Shown: positions 44,882 through 53,998, counted from the first letter of the stretch. The stretch is 64,000 nucleotides of DNA from Saprospiraceae bacterium (GCA_028280415.1 JANQLV010000050.1:101127-165126), one strand, 5' to 3'. The notes: generated from the letters alone by a model not told the origin. Numbers and translations are program-made.

Positions 44882-47080
44882 TTACTTGAACAATATGCCG
44901 AAGGTCAGAGAAAGAGTAGGCTCATCGATAATATTTTCCTCGAAATTCATATCCAGTTGCTGTACGAAAATATAATCCTCGTCAATTGAACGGGATCGTT
45001 TTTTATTGAAAAATTGTCGACGTTCCTTGAGCCAGATTCGTTGCTGTTTGGAAAAAGGGACAAAATAGGTTCCCCGAATATAATATTCCCGGCTAGGGTT
45101 GATTTCAAGAGCAATTTCCGCAGAAAGCTTTAGATTATGCGTCCGATTTCCATAATAAACATTGAAGAGTTTGGAATTAAACTTTTTCCCATCGAACCTA
45201 AACTTTCCAAAATCATTATCCACTTCGGCAAGCTTTCGGGCATAATTAAGGTGACTATATTGAGCAATGGCTTTGATATAAAAAGGACGTTGCTTGGACA
45301 GGTTCAACTCCGTACCGAAACCAATCGATCTGTTTCTGTAGATGCTATTATAAAAATCAAAGGCACCGCCGAAGCGAACGAAAAAATTTCTTCTGAAAAA
45401 TACATCCATATCCCAGTTACCTATAATTTCAAAATCCCTGTTTTTGATCTCATCCTGAACGGAAAAAATGGTTTCGGGTGTATCTTCATCGGTCAGGAGC
45501 ACCACCGATAATGGATCAATATTACTTTGTACGAGATGTGTCCCCAGGCCAAGATGAAATTTAATTCTGCTGTAGTCTCTTCTTTGTCTGCGTATTCGAT
45601 TTCTGGTTCTTAATATCTCCTGTACTTCCTGTGAGCTTAATTCAAAATCTTCCACGCTTTCTCCACTCTCAATCTTCTCCGCCAGCTTTCTCTTTTCAAT
45701 CTCTGCTACATAAATCGAATCTCTTTGCCTTTGTAAGCGAAGCATGTTCTCCGTATCGAATGCCTCCTGTGCCTGAATAGCATTCTCTAATTGCTGCACC
45801 GATTCTGCTAACTCCGTACTAAGCGGCGTAGTATTGTAATTCGCCCAAAAGTCGGGATCGTACTTTCCGGTCATTCTCGAAAAAGCAGCACCTCTCCCGA
45901 TGCGATCCAAATAAGGGAGCGGCTTTGATCTTTCCGGATTAATATCTGTGATCTTGACCTCATTACTATAGCGGTTACCGCCCGACAGAATCCCTTCCCG
46001 GGTAGCATCACTAAAAAACCATTTATCTCCCAGCTGTCGATAATTTACAGTATAGCTATTTGCTTTCCAGTTACCGGCATAGAGCGGATAGTCATTATAT
46101 TTTCTCAGCCCCTCTTTAAGAATCTCAAATTCTGCTTTAATAAAAGCATAAGATTCTTTATCGATATAGACCCGCCCCTGCATGCGCGCTCCTTCATTGA
46201 TGATTCGTTTTTTCTTGCTAAACAGTCTTCCCAATATTCCACTGGAGCCTCCATAGTTCTGATTGTTTTCCACCGCTACAGTTCCGCCCTCCGGATCTTT
46301 TCCAAAACCGATAATATAAACCGGTCTCCCATTATAGGAAGTGATACTCTCAATCCAGTATTTATATACCGGAAAGTATTTTTCATTAATGAAGTCTTCT
46401 CTGTTTTGTACAAAATCAAAGCGATGTGCCGCCATATGACCAGAAGTCAGTCCTCCCCGTACAATTGTATCCAAAGGGTTTTTCAGATTAATCCGTCTGC
46501 CTTGTACCAAACTGACATAACCCTCTTTCTTTTTCTTGTAGCTATGCTTATAAATATTTAAAACACCTTCGGCCAGATAATAATATTGTAAAGAATCATC
46601 CGTTTTTGCTTCGCGGTAGAAGCCCAGTACAGTCGTTGGATAGGTTGGATAGTTTTTAGGAATATTTCTAACAGCCTTACGAATGATATTTTCGATAGCA
46701 GCTTCATCAGCCACAACAATTTCACTTAATTCCAGACTCGCCTTTTCCAGATAGATATCGAGCGGGCTGGTAATTTTTTCTACTGTTCTTCGGTAGGTTT
46801 TATACCCCATATAAGAAACAGTAACTACAGAGGATTTATATTTTCGGGGTACTTTCAGTTCAAAATATCCGTTTCTTCCAGACGTGGTACCAATTCCCTG
46901 ATCCGGTAAACCAATATGTGCATAAGGTATTGGTTCCTTGCTGTCTCCATCTAAAATAAGTCCGTAGACTTTGATCTGATCCTGAGCAGACAAATTGAGA
47001 TTGCAGCAGAACAGGAAGATGACTAATTTAAGTATTTTTGGAAAAGAAAGATTGGTGAGCTGAAAATTCATAGACTTCAA
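44882..47080 (-). CDS. DUF5686 outer-membrane protein with carboxypeptidase-like N-terminal domain
   Basis: A 732-residue exported protein. After a signal peptide (about 1-32) comes a carboxypeptidase-regulatory-like/CNA-B domain (VYGLILDGDSKEPIPYAHIG, then FELKVPRKYKSSVVTVSYMGY). The rest is the DUF5686 region with a beta barrel and a coiled-coil insertion (about residues 430-500). Late strands such as LGLGTHLVQS and YYIRGTYFVPF fit a barrel. The family appears in Bacteroidota outer membranes and has no assigned role. Single gene with its own terminator. Confidence 0.8.
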   Translation of the reverse strand: MKSMNFQLTNLSFPKILKLVIFLFCCNLNLSAQDQIKVYGLILDGDSKEPIPYAHIGLPDQGIGTTSGRNGYFELKVPRKYKSSVVTVSYMGYKTYRRTVEKITSPLDIYLEKASLELSEIVVADEAAIENIIRKAVRNIPKNYPTYPTTVLGFYREAKTDDSLQYYYLAEGVLNIYKHSYKKKKEGYVSLVQGRRINLKNPLDTIVRGGLTSGHMAAHRFDFVQNREDFINEKYFPVYKYWIESITSYNGRPVYIIGFGKDPEGGTVAVENNQNYGGSSGILGRLFSKKKRIINEGARMQGRVYIDKESYAFIKAEFEILKEGLRKYNDYPLYAGNWKANSYTVNYRQLGDKWFFSDATREGILSGGNRYSNEVKITDINPERSKPLPYLDRIGRGAAFSRMTGKYDPDFWANYNTTPLSTELAESVQQLENAIQAQEAFDTENMLRLQRQRDSIYVAEIEKRKLAEKIESGESVEDFELSSQEVQEILRTRNRIRRQRRDYSRIKFHLGLGTHLVQSNIDPLSVVLLTDEDTPETIFSVQDEIKNRDFEIIGNWDMDVFFRRNFFVRFGGAFDFYNSIYRNRSIGFGTELNLSKQRPFYIKAIAQYSHLNYARKLAEVDNDFGKFRFDGKKFNSKLFNVYYGNRTHNLKLSAEIALEINPSREYYIRGTYFVPFSKQQRIWLKERRQFFNKKRSRSIDEDYIFVQQLDMNFEENIIDEPTLSLTFGILFK

Positions 47081-47251
47081 TTTATAGCAAAAAGGGTTTT
47101 AACTTAAAAATATTGAAAAACTGAAATCGCCCTCTGTAAGTTTCAGTTTGCTTTAAGTTGATCCTCTTTATAATGGTTGATTATTTTCACTTTGATTATT
47201 ATTCAAGGGACGTACCTAAGGACAGATTTGTTACACATTAGTTGCAAATAA

Positions 47252-48133
47252 TTAAGTTTTCAGTCCGGGAAGCGGTATATAAGTTTCATCGCCTGGTACT
47301 TTTGGAAAATGTTTATTCCTCCAGTCGACTTTTGCTTGTTCCAGTCTTTCCTTAGAAGAAGAAACAAAATTCCAGTACAGGAATCGTTCTTCCGGAAAAG
47401 CAGCTCCACCGAAAATCAGCAATCGGGTATCTTTTTCAAGGCTAATGAAGCATTCATCCTCCGTTTTGGAAATGAGCATTTGACCTTCGGCGATCGTTTC
47501 CGCTTCATCGGTAATTTTTCCTTCGGTTACGACGAAAGCTATTTCTCCTTTTAACTGTCCTTTAATTTCCAGATAGGTATCTCTGCTGGCAAAAACATCG
47601 AGCATAAACAAAGGCGAATATACCGGTAAAGGAGACTTCCTTCCATAGCCTTCTCCCGCAACCAGAGTCATCTGTAAACCATCTTCCTCCCAACTTGGTA
47701 AACCGGCTTTAGAAACAAAATCAAATCGAGGCGACATTTCTTCCTTTGCTTTTGGCAGAGCAACCCAAACCTGATAGCCATGTACCCAAAAGGGATTCCC
47801 GTTCCTTAAATGAGCCGGAGTACGCTCGGTATGCGTAACGCCACTTCCCGCAGTCATAAAACCAACATCTCCTGCACGGATCAGCTGCTGCGCTCCGGTA
47901 CTGTCCCTATGTTCGATTTCCCCTTTCAACAGATAAGTCAAAGTAGACAGGCCAATATGCGGATGCTGATCAACATCCATATATTTTGGACCGGTTATTT
48001 CTACCGGCCCCATATGGTCAATAAAAGTAAATGGTCCTACCTGTCTTTTCTTCCTAAAAGGAAGCAGGCGGCCAACCAAGAAGTTGCCAATATCCCGGCT
48101 TCTTTCTTCTACGATCATTTTATTATTTGCCAT
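47252..48133 (-). CDS. Pirin family protein
   Basis: A 293-residue bicupin. The N-terminal pirin block is intact: FTFIDHMGPVEI, DQHPHIGLSTLTYLLKGEIEHRDSTG, then GVTHTERTP, supplying the His/His/Glu metal site. A C-terminal cupin with CFISLEKDTRLLIFGG follows. Some bacterial pirins cleave quercetin; others bind pyruvate dehydrogenase or regulators. It lies 198 bp downstream of a MarR gene on the same strand. A link to a quinone or flavonoid response is inference only. Confidence 0.92.
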   Translation of the reverse strand: MANNKMIVEERSRDIGNFLVGRLLPFRKKRQVGPFTFIDHMGPVEITGPKYMDVDQHPHIGLSTLTYLLKGEIEHRDSTGAQQLIRAGDVGFMTAGSGVTHTERTPAHLRNGNPFWVHGYQVWVALPKAKEEMSPRFDFVSKAGLPSWEEDGLQMTLVAGEGYGRKSPLPVYSPLFMLDVFASRDTYLEIKGQLKGEIAFVVTEGKITDEAETIAEGQMLISKTEDECFISLEKDTRLLIFGGAAFPEERFLYWNFVSSSKERLEQAKVDWRNKHFPKVPGDETYIPLPGLKT

Positions 48134-48208
48134 AATGATTATTCTCTTGGTCCGAATTAATATAATACTATTACACGAGCAAAACAGGATTGTTTAATTT
48201 GCAATATA

Positions 48209-48276
48209 GAAGTTGTTTAAAAATGGATAGGTCGTTTATATCCAAGTACTTCCAAGCTCTATTCTTAAACAGCTTC
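48209..48276 (-). terminator. Weak inverted repeat after the MarR gene
   Basis: GAAGTTGTTTAA (48209-48220) pairs with TTAAACAGCTTC (48265-48276) with one mismatch and a 44-nt loop. It lies between the MarR stop and the pirin start, on the minus strand. The long loop makes this tentative. Confidence 0.3.
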
Positions 48277-48330
48277 ATAATTTCCAAAGACTTTTAAACA
48301 TATTTTTTGTTGTAAATTTTGAACCCCCGA

Positions 48331-48948
48331 TCACTTCATTCCAGGTGAGCGGGCTTCGTATTCCGCACAATCTATTCGTATATCTTCATCTAATAAATCC
48401 TTTTCCATCAAAGTACAATAATGATCGTTTTTTCTTTTTTTGTAAAAACGACAGCCGAAACAGGTGCGCTGTACGCTGAGAATACCTGATCGGTTTAGTG
48501 CATAAATCACTTTACTGAGTGTTTTGAAAAAAAGGTTTTGTTCAGCTTCATCAATTCCATGAAGTACCGCTTTAACCGGATCGGCGAAATCCTGGATTTC
48601 TGCAAGGACTTTTTTCCCTTCCGTACTCAGGTCAATATTATAAGCGCGCTTATCCGTAGCAGAATAATATTTTTCAATCATCCCCTTTTTATCCAAAACC
48701 CGGATAGCATCACTAATAGTAGCTTTGGTTAAATTAAATTCTTTGGCGAGATGACTGACATTGCAGAGTTTATCATCGTGAAAGGCAATAAAAATCAATA
48801 TTTGAATTTGAATCGGGCTCAGTTTTTTTACTTTGGCGTGATTCCATAAGAGTACCCGGAAAGCTTCTGAAATTCTTTCCAGACTGGCTACAATCTTATT
48901 AGGAATATCATCATGTTGATGGGCCTGATCGAAAATACTTTTTTTCAT
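48331..48948 (-). CDS. MarR-family regulator with C-terminal four-cysteine motif
   Basis: A 205-residue protein. Residues about 28-130 form the MarR winged helix (IQIQILIFIAFHDD, HLAKEFNLTKATISDAIRVLDKKGMIEKYYSATDKRAYNIDL). The last 50 residues add a cluster: C-x2-C in TCFGCRFY, then Cys in HYCTLME and Cys in DCAEYE. This C-x2-C plus two more Cys could hold zinc or an iron-sulfur cluster, so it may sense redox or metal. A palindrome upstream of its start is a likely operator, so it may repress itself. The pirin gene follows. Confidence 0.85.
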   Translation of the reverse strand: MKKSIFDQAHQHDDIPNKIVASLERISEAFRVLLWNHAKVKKLSPIQIQILIFIAFHDDKLCNVSHLAKEFNLTKATISDAIRVLDKKGMIEKYYSATDKRAYNIDLSTEGKKVLAEIQDFADPVKAVLHGIDEAEQNLFFKTLSKVIYALNRSGILSVQRTCFGCRFYKKRKNDHYCTLMEKDLLDEDIRIDCAEYEARSPGMK

Positions 48949-48984
48949 AATAATAAAACGTTACCTATATCTGCACAAACCATC

Positions 48985-49005
48985 AAAGTTAGCTATCCTA
49001 ACTTT
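48985..49005. promoter_or_regulatory. Candidate operator for the MarR regulator
   Basis: AAAGTTAG (48985-48992) and CTAACTTT (48998-49005) are perfect arms of a palindrome with a 5-nt centre. It lies 37 bp upstream of the MarR start codon, where a repressor would block transcription. MarR proteins bind this kind of short palindrome. Confidence 0.55.
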
Positions 49006-49173
49006 ATAATGCAAGAATTTATAGCTTACCTATTCTACAGACATCCTTTAATCTAATATGCGCCCGGCATCCTGTCCCTTTTCAGAAGGCATAATCTATG
49101 CTCCGCTTCTCTAATCAGATCAGTCATTTCACGCTCCGTATTTACACAAGGTTTTGACAGATTCTGAATCAAA

Positions 49174-49204
49174 AAAAGTCAGGAAGCATTGCTCCCTGAC
49201 TTTT
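49174..49204. terminator. Intrinsic terminator, works in both directions
   Basis: A ten-base stem AAAAGTCAGG/CCTGACTTTT with an 11-nt loop. On the minus strand it ends in TTTTTTTG, so it is a good terminator for the lysine-rich small-protein gene, which ends at 49343. Confidence 0.8.
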
Positions 49205-49342
49205 ATTATCAAATTAACCCTATGAGTTGCCTTTCTGAAAAAACTTTAAAACAAAAAATGAAAGGCAACAAATTTGATTTTCAAAGCAATTAAAAATGCT
49301 CCCAAAATCAAAAAAAGAAAAGTACTTTATAGTGTAAGTCTA

Positions 49343-49549
49343 TTATGCACTCTTTTTCTTAAGTTTGCGCACTTTAGCGCCTTTCTTCGCTTTTGAAGGC
49401 TTTACTTTGGATAGAGATTTAATCTTGGCTTTCAGTTTTTTAACCTCTGCCTTGTGTTTCTTCTCCATCTTTGCATTTGTCTTTTTCGCTTTCGCCAATG
49501 CATTCTTCAAAGCTTTAGCCTCCTTTTTTACCTTCTTGATATTAGACAT
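49343..49549 (-). CDS. Lysine-rich histone H1-like small protein
   Basis: A 68-residue protein starting at ATG 49549 (a longer frame adds 14 unlikely residues). It is more than 40% Lys, with a helical N-terminal half (KEAKALKNALAKAKKTNAKMEKKHKAEVKKL) and a basic tail (KPSKAKKGAKVRKLKKKSA). Such proteins resemble histone H1 tails or Hc1 and bind DNA or RNA. No globular domain is present. Upstream is a region with several TTAACATT motifs and a 17-bp perfect hairpin, which may control it. Confidence 0.6.
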   Translation of the reverse strand: MSNIKKVKKEAKALKNALAKAKKTNAKMEKKHKAEVKKLKAKIKSLSKVKPSKAKKGAKVRKLKKKSA

Positions 49550-49562
49550 AAAAATAAGTTTG

Positions 49563-49669
49563 TTAACATTAAATAAATAATAAGTTAACACAAAATTAAC
49601 ATTGATTTCAATAAAATGCTCAATTCCAATGTTAAGTTTTCATTTTTAGGCAAAAACTTAACATTGGAA
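49563..49669. repeat. Cluster of TTAACATT motifs including a perfect 17-bp inverted repeat
   Basis: TTAACATT-like copies lie at 49563-49570, 49585-49590 (TTAACA), 49596-49604 (TTAACATTG), 49627-49635 (inverse, CAATGTTAA) and 49658-49666 (TTAACATTG). The last two are part of perfect 17-base arms (49624-49640 and 49653-49669) around a 12-nt loop. The stretch is the divergent promoter region between the lysine-rich protein and the F420-type reductase, so it is a candidate operator array rather than a terminator. Confidence 0.55.
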
Positions 49670-49831
49670 ACTTAAAAAGGCTGTTTTTAGTCCAAATAGC
49701 CATACTTACCTGGAAGAAAGTATCAAACATCTTCGTAAGTATGTAAACAAAAGGAGTTGATTTTGCTGTTAAAATGATTGAATCTGCGAATTTGTCAGAG
49801 ATATTATTATCATACTTTCAACCATAAAATC

Positions 49832-50449
49832 ATGAAAATAGCAATAATAGGTACAGGAAATGTAGGTGGCACACTTGCCACAAAATGGGCCAATCAGGGG
49901 CATCAAATTTTTCTGGGTGTCAAGGATAAAGACAATTTTAAAGGCAAAGCTTTACTGGAAAACCCGAATACTGAAGTACAGTTGGTACAAGATGCCGTTG
50001 CTGCTGCCCAAATTATCCTTATCGCCACTCCAGCGATGGCAGCAGTTGAGGTAGCTCAAAGCCTGGGAGATACCGATAACAAGATTATTATCGACGCCAT
50101 GAATATCGTAATGGGCAGAGGTCCAGAAGGTTTTACCAATACTTCCGATGCTATTCTGGCTCATACCAATACTTCCAGGGTAATAAAATGCTTTAATACG
50201 ACTGGATACAATAATATGCTCAATACAAATTATGGTGACCTGGCGATTGACAGTTTTCTAGCCGGAGACGATACCGAAGCAAAAACAATCGTTCGACAGC
50301 TCGCGCTGGATGCCGGTTTTGCAGAATGCTATGATATAGGTGGCAATGATAAATTCCAGCTCATGGAACAATTTGCCTGGTTTTGGATAAATCTCGCCAT
50401 GTTCCAAGGACAGGGCAGAGAGATTGGTTTTAAGCTGTTGAAAAGATAG
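49832..50449 (+). CDS. NAD(P)-binding reductase of the F420/prephenate-dehydrogenase-like type
   Basis: I choose ATG 49832, which begins MKIAIIGTGNVGGTLA, the Rossmann dinucleotide-binding loop. The longer frame adds 18 residues. The 205-residue protein follows the NADPH-dependent F420 reductase / DUF2520-like pattern (ILIATPAMAAVEVAQ, KIIIDAMNIVMG, KCFNTTGYNNM). No F420-synthesis genes are in the window, so the electron acceptor is unknown. The next gene, an FAD-dependent oxidoreductase, is 89 bp downstream. Confidence 0.78.
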   Translation: MKIAIIGTGNVGGTLATKWANQGHQIFLGVKDKDNFKGKALLENPNTEVQLVQDAVAAAQIILIATPAMAAVEVAQSLGDTDNKIIIDAMNIVMGRGPEGFTNTSDAILAHTNTSRVIKCFNTTGYNNMLNTNYGDLAIDSFLAGDDTEAKTIVRQLALDAGFAECYDIGGNDKFQLMEQFAWFWINLAMFQGQGREIGFKLLKR

Positions 50450-50538
50450 GGGAATTGTTCATCATTCCTCCAACCAAAGTGTCGAATAATTGTTTAGTTT
50501 CAAAGTTTATTTTCTAGAAAAAACGTTTAAACAAAGCA

Positions 50539-51786
50539 ATGACACCAACTGTAATTATTATCGGAGGAGGCCTTTCCGGTTTAACGGCTGCCAGGCGACT
50601 GCAACAAGAAAATATAGATTTCCTGCTGCTTGAAGCTACTGATCGTATAGGGGGACGTGTAAAGACAGATGTTGTAGACGGGTTTCGTTTGGATCATGGT
50701 TTTCAGGTTTTGCTTTCTGCCTACCCGGAAGCCCGGCGATGGCTGGATTATGAGCAACTGGATTTGAAAAGCTTCTTACCGGGTGCTTTGCTGCTTCACA
50801 GTGATGGATCAAAAGGTCGCATTGGTGATCCTTTCAGAGATGTTTCCAGCTTGATCCCTACTCTTTTTTCCAAAGCAGGAAGCCTGGGGGATAAGTTCAA
50901 AATTTTAAAATTGCGAAAGCGCTTATCCTCCTTATCCATCGATGCTATTTTCGAGCAGCCGGAGCATAAAACAGTTGAAGTGCTCAGCCGGGAATATGGA
51001 TTTAGTTCTAAAATAATTGAACGCTTTTTCAAGCCATTTTTTTCCGGTATTTTTTTGGAAAAGAATCTGGATACCAGTCGGCGAATGTTCGATTTTGTTT
51101 TCAAAATGATGGGAGAGGGCCGAACAGCAGTTCCCAATCTGGGTATGGAAGAAATCCCCAGACAGCTTGCGGCTAATTTGCCGGAGCATGCTATCCGGCC
51201 CAACACTTCTGTTGAAGAGATCAGTGGACAAAATGTAAAGCTTGCCGACGGTTCGCTTATCACGGCCCCACACATTATTGTAGCAACGGAAGCAAGCAGT
51301 TTGATCAATAGCCTCACTCCTATCGATATCAAATACCAGAGTACTGTCCACCTGCATTTCGTAAGCGAAACCCCTGTTATTCCTCAAGCAATAATTGCTT
51401 TAAACACCAGGTCCGGTAGAATATTCAATAATATTTGTACAATCAACCGGGTAGCCCCCGCTTATGCTCCCAAAGGCAAACATCTGGTTTCGATTTCCGT
51501 AGTAGGGCTTTCGAAATTGTCACACGCTGATTTGGAAAAAGCCGTACGCAAGGAACTGGAACTGTGGTTTGGTAAACAGGTACAAGACTGGGATCATTTG
51601 CATAGTCGGAATGTATATTACGCTCTGCCCAATCAAAGCACTGTAAAAAATAATTTGCAAGCCAGTAAATTACAATTGAGAAAGGGACTTTATCTATGCG
51701 GAGACTTTACACTCAATGGTTCTATCAATGCCGCAATGCGTAGTGGTCGTATAGCGGCAGAATCGGTTTTAGCAAGTATACGCTAA
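50539..51786 (+). CDS. FAD-dependent amine-oxidase-like/phytoene-desaturase-like oxidoreductase
   Basis: A 415-residue flavoprotein. FAD-binding GGGLSGLTAARRL is near the N-terminus, followed by LLLEATDRIGGRVKTD and the C-terminal GLYLCGDFTLNGSINAAMRSGRIAAESV, the standard closing FAD motif. This is the amine oxidase/phytoene dehydrogenase-like family. Substrate unknown; carotenoid, porphyrin or amine substrates are all possible. The next gene, an AlkA-like glycosylase, starts 79 bp later on the same strand. Confidence 0.87.
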   Translation: MTPTVIIIGGGLSGLTAARRLQQENIDFLLLEATDRIGGRVKTDVVDGFRLDHGFQVLLSAYPEARRWLDYEQLDLKSFLPGALLLHSDGSKGRIGDPFRDVSSLIPTLFSKAGSLGDKFKILKLRKRLSSLSIDAIFEQPEHKTVEVLSREYGFSSKIIERFFKPFFSGIFLEKNLDTSRRMFDFVFKMMGEGRTAVPNLGMEEIPRQLAANLPEHAIRPNTSVEEISGQNVKLADGSLITAPHIIVATEASSLINSLTPIDIKYQSTVHLHFVSETPVIPQAIIALNTRSGRIFNNICTINRVAPAYAPKGKHLVSISVVGLSKLSHADLEKAVRKELELWFGKQVQDWDHLHSRNVYYALPNQSTVKNNLQASKLQLRKGLYLCGDFTLNGSINAAMRSGRIAAESVLASIR

Positions 51787-51865
51787 CCCAGTGAATATAC
51801 TGCGACATTTTAAAAACATCTTCCTTTAAAGGTCTTTTGGTATTTTTTTAAAATTCATAATACTT

Positions 51866-52480
51866 ATGAAATCCGAAGCTAATAAACATCTTTCGAAAGT
51901 CGATCCCCACTTAAAGCATATTATCGCAAGTATCCCCTCCCCTCGAATTGAATCTTCAAAAAATGTTTTTCTGGATTTATGCGGATGTATAGTAGAACAA
52001 CAGATACAATACAGAGCCAAAGGCATTATGATGAAAAAACTTTTTGACTTAATCCATGGAGCCTCCCCCACGCCTGATAAAATTCTGGCTCTTGATGAAG
52101 AAGCATTTTCTCAAAAGAAACTATCCAATTTGAAATACCAGACACTCATCCGGGTAGCGACTTACTGGAAAAATAAAAATCTCGATTCCATAGACTGGGC
52201 CAATTTAACAGATGAAGAAATCCGTAGTTTATTAGGTGATATCAAAGGTGTTGGAAACTGGACCATAGATATGATTTTGCTTTACACTTTGGAGAGACCG
52301 GATATCTTTCCTTATGATGATTATCATCTCAAAAAGATAATGGTTAATTTGTATGAACTAAATCCTAAATCCCGGCTGAAAGCTCAAATGGTTGATATTG
52401 CCAATGACTGGAAGCCCTATCGTTCTGCTGCAGTTAAATACTTATTGGCATGGAAAAAGCATCTGCAATCCAGCGTTTAG
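51866..52480 (+). CDS. AlkA-like DNA-3-methyladenine glycosylase (HhH-GPD)
   Basis: A 204-residue enzyme with the helix-hairpin-helix motif IKGVGNWTIDMILLYTL, then FPYDD with the catalytic Asp, matching the AlkA family. Residues 35-60 form an FLDLCGCIVEQQIQYRAKG block typical of the family. It removes alkylated purines such as 3-methyladenine from DNA. The full-length E. coli AlkA has an extra N-terminal domain that is missing here. Two AlkD-like repair genes are nearby at 56-58 kb. Confidence 0.9.
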   Translation: MKSEANKHLSKVDPHLKHIIASIPSPRIESSKNVFLDLCGCIVEQQIQYRAKGIMMKKLFDLIHGASPTPDKILALDEEAFSQKKLSNLKYQTLIRVATYWKNKNLDSIDWANLTDEEIRSLLGDIKGVGNWTIDMILLYTLERPDIFPYDDYHLKKIMVNLYELNPKSRLKAQMVDIANDWKPYRSAAVKYLLAWKKHLQSSV

Positions 52481-52580
52481 CAAAAGCTGCTGTACAAAAG
52501 TTTGCCATTTAGTTAAAACGAATTCCCCTTATCCGGGAAACATGTAGTTTGTTAAATTTAGTAAACCAATAAACCCAATT

Positions 52581-52913
52581 ATGAATATTTTAAAAACTGT
52601 ACTCATCTGTCTGACCTTAAGTGCTACATGCACTCTAATTGTTTCCTGTAGTAGTAATAGCAATGCTGAAAAAACTGGTAAAGAATATATATCAGCTTAT
52701 ATCTGCCCAATGCATTGCGAAGGAAGTGGCAGTGATCAAGCGGGAAAATGTCCGGTTTGTAAAATGGATTATGTCAAAAATGAAAACTACAAAGGCGAGA
52801 CTAAAGAAAGTCCAAGTAGTCACGAAGGACATGACCACGGTAGTCATGAAGGACACGATCATGGTAGCCACGAAGGACATGATCATGGCAATCACGAGGG
52901 GCATAATCACTAG
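52581..52913 (+). CDS. Heavy-metal-binding-domain lipoprotein with His-rich tail
   Basis: A 110-residue lipoprotein (Cys23 in LIVSCSSN). Residues 40-65 form a heavy-metal-binding domain of the YHS-like/HMBD type: YICPMHCEG followed by GKCPVCKMDYV. Residues 80-110 are four copies of an 8-residue HEGHDHG-type repeat. Both parts can bind copper, zinc or nickel. It is exported, so it may buffer metals outside the cytoplasm. A hairpin terminator follows. Confidence 0.85.
   Translation: MNILKTVLICLTLSATCTLIVSCSSNSNAEKTGKEYISAYICPMHCEGSGSDQAGKCPVCKMDYVKNENYKGETKESPSSHEGHDHGSHEGHDHGSHEGHDHGNHEGHNH
52818..52910 (+). repeat. 24-bp tandem repeat coding for the His-rich tail
   Basis: Four in-frame copies of a 24-base unit encode SHEGHDHG, SHEGHDHG, SHEGHDHG and NHEGHNH. 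Copy number likely varies between strains through slippage. Confidence 0.75.
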
Positions 52914-52920
52914 CTCAAAT

Positions 52921-52965
52921 TATTTGGTTCTCTTTGCTCAAAAACCGAGTGAGGAGAACCAAATA
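52921..52965. terminator. Bidirectional terminator between convergent genes
   Basis: Perfect 12-base stem TATTTGGTTCTC (52921-52932) / GAGAACCAAATA (52954-52965) with a 21-nt loop, between the HMBD gene and the PNPOx-like gene, which converge. Confidence 0.65.
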
Positions 52966-52975
52966 GTAATACAGT

Positions 52976-53899
52976 TTATGGATTAAAAGGTGAGAAGTCT
53001 ATAAATTCCCAATTAATCTGATGATGATTTCGGGTACGTATCCATTCCTCTGTTTTAAATAACCAGAACCTCCCTGTCTCCCCGGTTTTTTGTAAATCTG
53101 CCTCTGATTTTTGGTCAAACTGAATTTCCCCTTTCCCGCTTAGTTGTAAAGTTTCCCCTTTTTCATAGTCAATAAATAACAAACCAACCTGAGGATTCTG
53201 ATAAATATTTCCAAGGGTATTAAACATCCCATTTCCCGGATAATCCGGAATACGTAAAACACCATTGTCCAGCAATTCGATGAAGCCCTGATTACCTCCC
53301 CGATGCGAGGCATCTGTTTTTCCTTCCAAGCTCCGACTTGCTACATAAAAAGTATGTGCATTTCTAATCCAGGCTTCTTCCTCTGTTCCCAGACTAGTTC
53401 CCGATATGATGGCCGACTCTGAAGAGATACTCCTTGGGGACAAGCTTAGTAAATTTCTTTGAATGTATTTAGGACAATTGCCATAAGCTTCGCTAACCTG
53501 CAGTTCAATTTTTGCTCCCTTCCGTTTTGCCGAACCATTCACCCGAAAACGCATCCTCAATCCATGCTCGATAAACAACAAACCCAATTCAGGATCATTT
53601 AAAATATTTTGGTAAAAAACATCTGTTTTCGTGCTGCGAATCATGACTTCATCCAACACCAGTGTTTTGGAGTTTATTGCTTTTACAAAACCAATATCAC
53701 CCACCAATAAAGAGGCCCAAACCTTCCCTCGTTTATCTTTAGTCCCTGCTACTACAATTGGCTGTTGGTTAATGAAATGCATGGCTCCACCAAGGATAGC
53801 GTCTCTAATCCCACGGCTAAGCATGCGCGCCATTTGTTGTTCTCCCGCTAATGCCTGTACCGCCTCTTCCCCTTTGTGATATACGCTTTCCATTTTCAT
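52976..53899 (-). CDS. Pyridoxamine 5'-phosphate oxidase-like flavin-binding protein
   Basis: A 307-residue protein with two PNPOx-type beta-barrel units. The first (about 40-160) has KVWASLLVGDIGFVKA and NDPELGLLFIEHGLRMRFRVNG; the second (about 180-300) has FIELLDNGVLRIPDYPGNGMFNTLGNIYQNPQVGLLFIDYEKGETLQLSGK. Double-domain forms bind FMN or other cofactors. The substrate is unknown. It follows OsmC on the same strand after 99 bp, and may be part of an oxidative stress response. Confidence 0.8.
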   Translation of the reverse strand: MKMESVYHKGEEAVQALAGEQQMARMLSRGIRDAILGGAMHFINQQPIVVAGTKDKRGKVWASLLVGDIGFVKAINSKTLVLDEVMIRSTKTDVFYQNILNDPELGLLFIEHGLRMRFRVNGSAKRKGAKIELQVSEAYGNCPKYIQRNLLSLSPRSISSESAIISGTSLGTEEEAWIRNAHTFYVASRSLEGKTDASHRGGNQGFIELLDNGVLRIPDYPGNGMFNTLGNIYQNPQVGLLFIDYEKGETLQLSGKGEIQFDQKSEADLQKTGETGRFWLFKTEEWIRTRNHHQINWEFIDFSPFNP

Positions 53900-53998
53900 T
53901 TCTAAAAATTATAATTCCAAACCGGTTGAACCATTTAATTGAATAAAACCCTGTTCCATTCTATAGCTTGTTATACATTTCATTCTCTTGCGATTTGC

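Larger units (their letters stand above)
48949..49342. other. 394-bp intergenic region between the MarR gene and the lysine-rich small-protein gene
   Basis: It contains the MarR operator candidate at its left end and a terminator at 49174-49204. The remaining sequence is AT-rich with no supported frame. Confidence 0.45.

Noticed and set aside
50796..51332. 178-codon reverse frame in the flavoprotein gene
   Set aside because: Antisense shadow, no recognisable domain.
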